A DNA stretch of 64,000 nt from Planctomycetota bacterium (GTDB lineage Bacteria > Planctomycetota > Planctomycetia > Isosphaerales > Isosphaeraceae): assembly GCA_028291545.1 (NCBI GenBank), contig JAQGHR010000148.1, forward strand, positions 24,216 to 88,215, written 5' to 3'. The notes below the pieces were generated by a model that was given only the letters and a program-made list of their open reading frames with translations, made no database searches and was not told the origin of the DNA. Made by a program: the position numbers and the translations under genes. Numbering within the stretch: the first letter of the stretch is position 1; each line of letters opens with the position of its first letter. Below are positions 60,896 through 64,000 of this stretch, piece after piece.

Positions 60896-62800
60896 TTGTT
60901 CGCTGGACCGATCATCGCACGCGAGATCCTCACGGCCCCTCGCCCTCCCCGTTTTTATGTCGCTCGTGCGTCGTATGCGGCGCTGCTGTTCATCCTCATG
61001 TGGACGGCCTGGCAAGTGCTCGTCGGCTGGCGGGAGGTAACCGAGATTGGAATCATCGCTCGGTTCGGCGGGATCTTGTTTCAGATGTTCGTCCTGATGC
61101 AACTCACCTTGATGTTGTTTTTCGCCCCACTTGCCGCCGCAACAGCCGTCGCTCTGGAAAAGGATCGGCGTACCTTTGTGCTGTTGCTCATGACCGACCT
61201 GACCGACCTTGAGATCGTCCTCGGCAAGTTACTGGCGAGTCTGTTGCAGATTCTTACCCTTCTGCTCTCCGCGGCCCCCGTCTATTTCCTCTGTCTCATG
61301 CTCGGTGGCGTTTCACCGGTTCAGGTCATCGAGGTCCTGGGCGTCACCGCGGCGGCCGGACTGGCGGGGGGCTGTCTGGGCCTCCTCGTGGCCCTTTCGC
61401 GAGATCGGACGTTTCAGTCCCTGGCTCTCACGGTCCTCTCAATGGTGTTGGGTCTCGCGTCGATTGAGGCAGTTCTCGCACTCTTCGCCTCACCTTCGAT
61501 TCTTGGCGTTCCGCTCCAATCGGCCTTGAATCCCTATCGAGCTGCCCTGGCAATCGTCCGCCCAGAGACCCGCGAGCTGGGCCAGATCACTCGCGCGAGC
61601 CTGCTGTTCATGTCGTCCGCGACAATCCTGTCTCTGGGATTGCTGGCCTTCGCCGTGGTGAAGCTTCGCGTCTGGAATCCCAGCAGCAATGAGCCTCGCG
61701 AGGTTCTGGACGAGCCGGAGGAGGCGGTGGAAACCCTGGTCGAGATCCTCGAAGTCAAGGAGGAAGTTGGCCAGGCTGTCGGCGCCGGCGTCGGCGGAGT
61801 TGTAACCCATGCCGCCGTCGCAAGTGCTGTCCTGACGCACTCGGTCGCGACCCTTCATGCCGAAGCCGGCGCCACGACCGGACTCCATGTTCCGCGACGA
61901 ACACATCGGCGGATCGCGCCTCCACCCGGCAAGTACCGGAGTTCGTGGGAGAACCCGATCCTCTGGCGTGAGTTCATGACCCGGGCCTATGGCTCGAAGC
62001 CGCTAATCATCAAGGCGGCGTACGTTTTGTGCTTCGCGCTCGGGGTCGCCTATTTTTACGCGAATCCCAACATGGACCTCGACCCTTGGCGGCCCGCCAA
62101 AGCGCTACTGCCCCTGGCGGTCTTGAGCTTGATCCTGGTGAACGCCCAGGGAGTGACCGCGCTGACCAGCGAGCGCGATACCGGAGCCCTGGACCTCTTA
62201 CTCGTCACCGAGTTGAGCCCCAAGGAGTTCATCTACGGCAAGCTCTACGGGGTGCTTTACAACACGAAGGAGATGATCGTCCTCCCCGTGTTGTTCACGC
62301 TCTGGCTTGCCATACAGGGCTTCATCTCGGGTGAGAACGCCCTTTTCATCACGGTCGATTTCCTCCTCCTCGTCCACTTCGCCGGCATGCTCGGCCTTCA
62401 TGCGGCGATCACGTACACGAACAGTCGCGCGGCCGTGGCTCATAGCCTCGGCACGATTTTCTTCTTGATGGTCGGGATCGGTCTTTGCGCATTCCTGATA
62501 CTTCAGAGCGACCGCGGATTCGGCCGCCAGCTCCTGAGCTTCATGATCTTCATCGGGGCTGGAAGCGTCGCGCTCTTCAGTTCCCTCGGCGCGAAAAACC
62601 CCTCCCAGGCGATTTTTCTGGTGGCGCTGCTCACTCCGTTCTGGTCGTTCTATTGCGTCATCAGCCTGATGGAAGCCGCGTTTCTCGCCGCGTTCCTCTT
62701 CAGCGTCGGAGTGTACGGATTTGCGCTTCTGGCGATGCTCGTTCCGGCTGTGAGCGATTTTGACATCGCGCTCGGGAGGACCAACGGAATCCAGGGCTGA
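60896..62800 (+). CDS. ABC-2 type transporter permease, two-module (634 aa)
   Basis: Integral membrane protein with about twelve helices in two halves joined by an acidic linker (PREVLDEPEEAVETLVEILE) and a histidine-rich stretch. Each half repeats the ABC-2 permease theme. The first has FAGPIIAREILTAPR and KDRRTFVLLLMTDLTDLEIVLGKLL; the second has WENPILWREFMTRA and SERDTGALDLLLVTELSPKEFIYGKLY. It therefore looks like a fused tandem permease. No ATPase gene is adjacent. Start TTG 60896 with GGGAGAG six bases upstream; the frame open from 60821 adds residues with no clear start. Confidence 0.85.
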   Translation: MFAGPIIAREILTAPRPPRFYVARASYAALLFILMWTAWQVLVGWREVTEIGIIARFGGILFQMFVLMQLTLMLFFAPLAAATAVALEKDRRTFVLLLMTDLTDLEIVLGKLLASLLQILTLLLSAAPVYFLCLMLGGVSPVQVIEVLGVTAAAGLAGGCLGLLVALSRDRTFQSLALTVLSMVLGLASIEAVLALFASPSILGVPLQSALNPYRAALAIVRPETRELGQITRASLLFMSSATILSLGLLAFAVVKLRVWNPSSNEPREVLDEPEEAVETLVEILEVKEEVGQAVGAGVGGVVTHAAVASAVLTHSVATLHAEAGATTGLHVPRRTHRRIAPPPGKYRSSWENPILWREFMTRAYGSKPLIIKAAYVLCFALGVAYFYANPNMDLDPWRPAKALLPLAVLSLILVNAQGVTALTSERDTGALDLLLVTELSPKEFIYGKLYGVLYNTKEMIVLPVLFTLWLAIQGFISGENALFITVDFLLLVHFAGMLGLHAAITYTNSRAAVAHSLGTIFFLMVGIGLCAFLILQSDRGFGRQLLSFMIFIGAGSVALFSSLGAKNPSQAIFLVALLTPFWSFYCVISLMEAAFLAAFLFSVGVYGFALLAMLVPAVSDFDIALGRTNGIQG

Positions 62801-62862
62801 TGGTCCGCCCAGATCCTGACCCGAACTGGATCACTCTGCGGCACTCGATCGGTTCGATTAGC

Positions 62863-63324
62863 TTACTTCGGACTCGCCCGCAGTGCCCCGGGGACCGGCT
62901 TCCCCGCCAGATAATAGACGTACGCTGTCGCGGCCTTGATCTCCGAGGGAGAATACACCGAGGCCCAACCCGGCATTGACGTCTCAGGCACGCCCCTGGA
63001 AACGACCGAGAGTGCCTGCTCCGGTTTTTCTCCGTGCTTCCATTCCTCGCCGGAAAAGTCTCTGGGCCTGGGTCCGGCCAGCCCTTTCGCGAGTGGGCCA
63101 TCGCCTCGCCCACGCTCGCCGTGACAACTTATGCAACGGGCGAGGTAGATCTCACGTCCCGAAAGCAACAGGCCGTCCTTTGCGATCTCGATGGGCGGTG
63201 GACTGGCCTTCGGCATCATCGCCATGAAGACCAGGGCTGCGATCGCGATCAACGCGAGACAGCCATACGTAACCCATCGAGTCAGCCGATCCGTACTGAA
63301 TTTCGCGGGCTGCGGATCACTCAC
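62863..63324 (-). CDS. membrane-anchored monohaem cytochrome c
   Basis: 153 residues. One N-terminal membrane helix (VTYGCLALIAIAALVFMAMM) anchors a periplasmic class I cytochrome c domain. Haem site is CISCH in YLARCISCHGERGRGDGPLAKG; the axial methionine is expected in the PETSMPGW segment; the C-terminal helix is ATAYVYYLAG. Start GTG 63324 overlaps the stop of a short open frame upstream that I do not consider a gene. It could feed electrons to a terminal oxidase or the multihaem protein; the sequence does not tell. Confidence 0.9.
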   Translation of the reverse strand: MSDPQPAKFSTDRLTRWVTYGCLALIAIAALVFMAMMPKASPPPIEIAKDGLLLSGREIYLARCISCHGERGRGDGPLAKGLAGPRPRDFSGEEWKHGEKPEQALSVVSRGVPETSMPGWASVYSPSEIKAATAYVYYLAGKPVPGALRASPK

Positions 63325-63689
63325 TTGGCCGTCTCGCCGGGGCTTTCCTGCGCGTTGGGATTCCGCAGGACAGGGGACGAAATGTCCGACCTCTCAAGCT
63401 GCTCGCAAGGACCAATCGCAACCTTGATTCCGGCAGCCAACCAAACGGACTCCACGCGACAGGATTCCCGTTGCCTGGGCGAAAAAGGACTTCGCAAAGG
63501 CTCTCCCAAGGCCCTGTCCTCCGGACAGCGTATCAGATTGCCTCATCTTTGCAATCATCGTCCTGATGGCCCGAGAAGCAGAGGGTATCGCGCAGGGTGG
63601 GGTGACCTTCACTTTTTCGCGATCACGAGCGGAGCCTACACCTCGGCCTTCGCAGAGAATGTGGGGCCTCGATCGGTTGCAGGAGAGGA
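63325..63689. other. 365-nt region with no supported gene
   Basis: Short open frames exist on both strands (one of 62 codons ends overlapping the cytochrome c start), but none has a ribosome binding site and a protein-like composition. It must hold the promoter for the cytochrome c gene and perhaps for the GH16-like gene. Confidence 0.35.
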
Positions 63690-64000
63690 TTGGGAAGGCG
63701 ACAGGCCGGGCGGGTAGAGGATTCGAGCCACGACAACCTCCCGACCGCTTACGACCACAAGCCCCCCAACGGCTTTCAGGACTTCAGCGTGCATGTTTTC
63801 TCCGGGCACGAGTCCCCGAAGAACCCGTTCACCCGTGTCGATTCCTACCTTCGAATCAGGGCCGACGACAGGGCCAAAAGTTCCGGCCTGATCTCGTCGT
63901 TGAAGAACGACGGGAGCGGCATCAAGGTCTCGGCCCCCTGCTACTTCGAATGCCGATTCCTCGGCCCGAACGCCGTCGGCACGTGGCCGGGGTTCTGGCT
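63690..64000 (+). CDS. GH16-like (concanavalin-fold) protein, partial, cut by the right edge
   Basis: The plus frame from about 63705 reads DNLPTAYDHKPPNGFQDF, VHVFSGHESP, RVDSYLRIRADDRAKSSGLISS, IKVSAPCYFECRFLG and TWPGFW at the edge. The YFECRFLG...GTWPGFW pattern is that of GH16 glucanase-type proteins just before the catalytic strand, which lies outside the window. The frame opens after a TGA at 63603. A TTG at 63690 with AGGAG close by is the only start I see and gives no signal peptide, so the 5' end may be misread, frameshifted or truncated. Confidence 0.6.
   Translation, partial: MGRRQAGRVEDSSHDNLPTAYDHKPPNGFQDFSVHVFSGHESPKNPFTRVDSYLRIRADDRAKSSGLISSLKNDGSGIKVSAPCYFECRFLGPNAVGTWPGFW

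Noticed and set aside
63321..63509. A 62-codon minus-strand frame whose stop overlaps the GTG of the cytochrome c gene.
   Set aside because: The overlap is suggestive, but the translation has no recognisable features and no ribosome binding site.
1..64000. tRNA, rRNA, CRISPR array, insertion sequence, integrase or phage genes.
   Set aside because: I looked for T-arm-like sequences, regularly spaced direct repeats, transposase motifs and terminal inverted repeats with coding content, and found none.

Overview
The window is GC-rich, densely coded chromosomal DNA from a planctomycete, most likely of the family Isosphaeraceae. This is inferred from content, not from a database match. The indicators are TAT-exported Gfo/Idh/MocA oxidoreductases and TIM-barrel isomerases, a DUF1570 protein, a ThuA protein, several Hanks-type kinases, a CRTAC1/ASPIC-UnbV protein paired with a multihaem cytochrome, large ResB and CcsA cytochrome-maturation proteins, and many small secreted proteins of unknown function. 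About a quarter of the assigned genes start with GTG or TTG. I see no tRNA, rRNA, CRISPR array, insertion sequence or phage gene.

Layout. 0-9 kb: a truncated nagA, a frameshifted Uma2 gene and pyrG (all minus), a TAT-exported oxidoreductase, a DUF1570 protein, a GH10-like protein that lacks both catalytic glutamates, and two divergent D-2-hydroxyacid dehydrogenases. 10-16 kb: an A-type Fe-S carrier and a cysteine desulfurase, a methyltransferase and an FAD-dependent oxidoreductase. 15-24 kb is a signalling region: a FHA-GAF-PP2C phosphatase just downstream of a membrane Ser/Thr kinase, then (after a ThuA protein and an unknown secreted protein) a kinase in which the kinase+RDD unit is duplicated and the second kinase is degenerate. 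24-28 kb: a GT39-like membrane glycosyltransferase, a second divergent oxidoreductase and a DUF3754/TMEM143 protein. 28-34 kb: ResB and CcsA, the System II cytochrome c maturation pair. 34-41 kb: DUF309, a phosphodiesterase, a TIM-barrel protein, the gatC-gatA-gatB operon and glmU. 42-49 kb: a secreted coiled-coil protein, asnB coupled to dtd, a nitrilase-family amidase, a PEGA lipoprotein and pepA. 49-60 kb: a beta-propeller protein, an S41 protease, and a lipoprotein / five-haem cytochrome / CRTAC1 cassette. 60-64 kb: an ABC-2 permease, a membrane-anchored monohaem cytochrome c and the start of a GH16-like gene cut by the right edge.

Functional threads. The ResB-CcsA pair can supply haem attachment for the five-haem and monohaem cytochromes coded 25-35 kb away. 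The kinases, FHA phosphatase and zinc-ribbon protein form a signalling block. GatCAB and Dtd serve tRNA charging fidelity, IscA and the desulfurase serve Fe-S supply, and PyrG, GlmU, AsnB, NagA and PepA are housekeeping metabolism.

The most distinctive non-coding feature is a set of hairpins lying between convergent genes. Three of them are long, unrelated palindromes (arms of 32, 40 and 12 bp) that look like dispersed repeats, probably serving as two-way transcription barriers.
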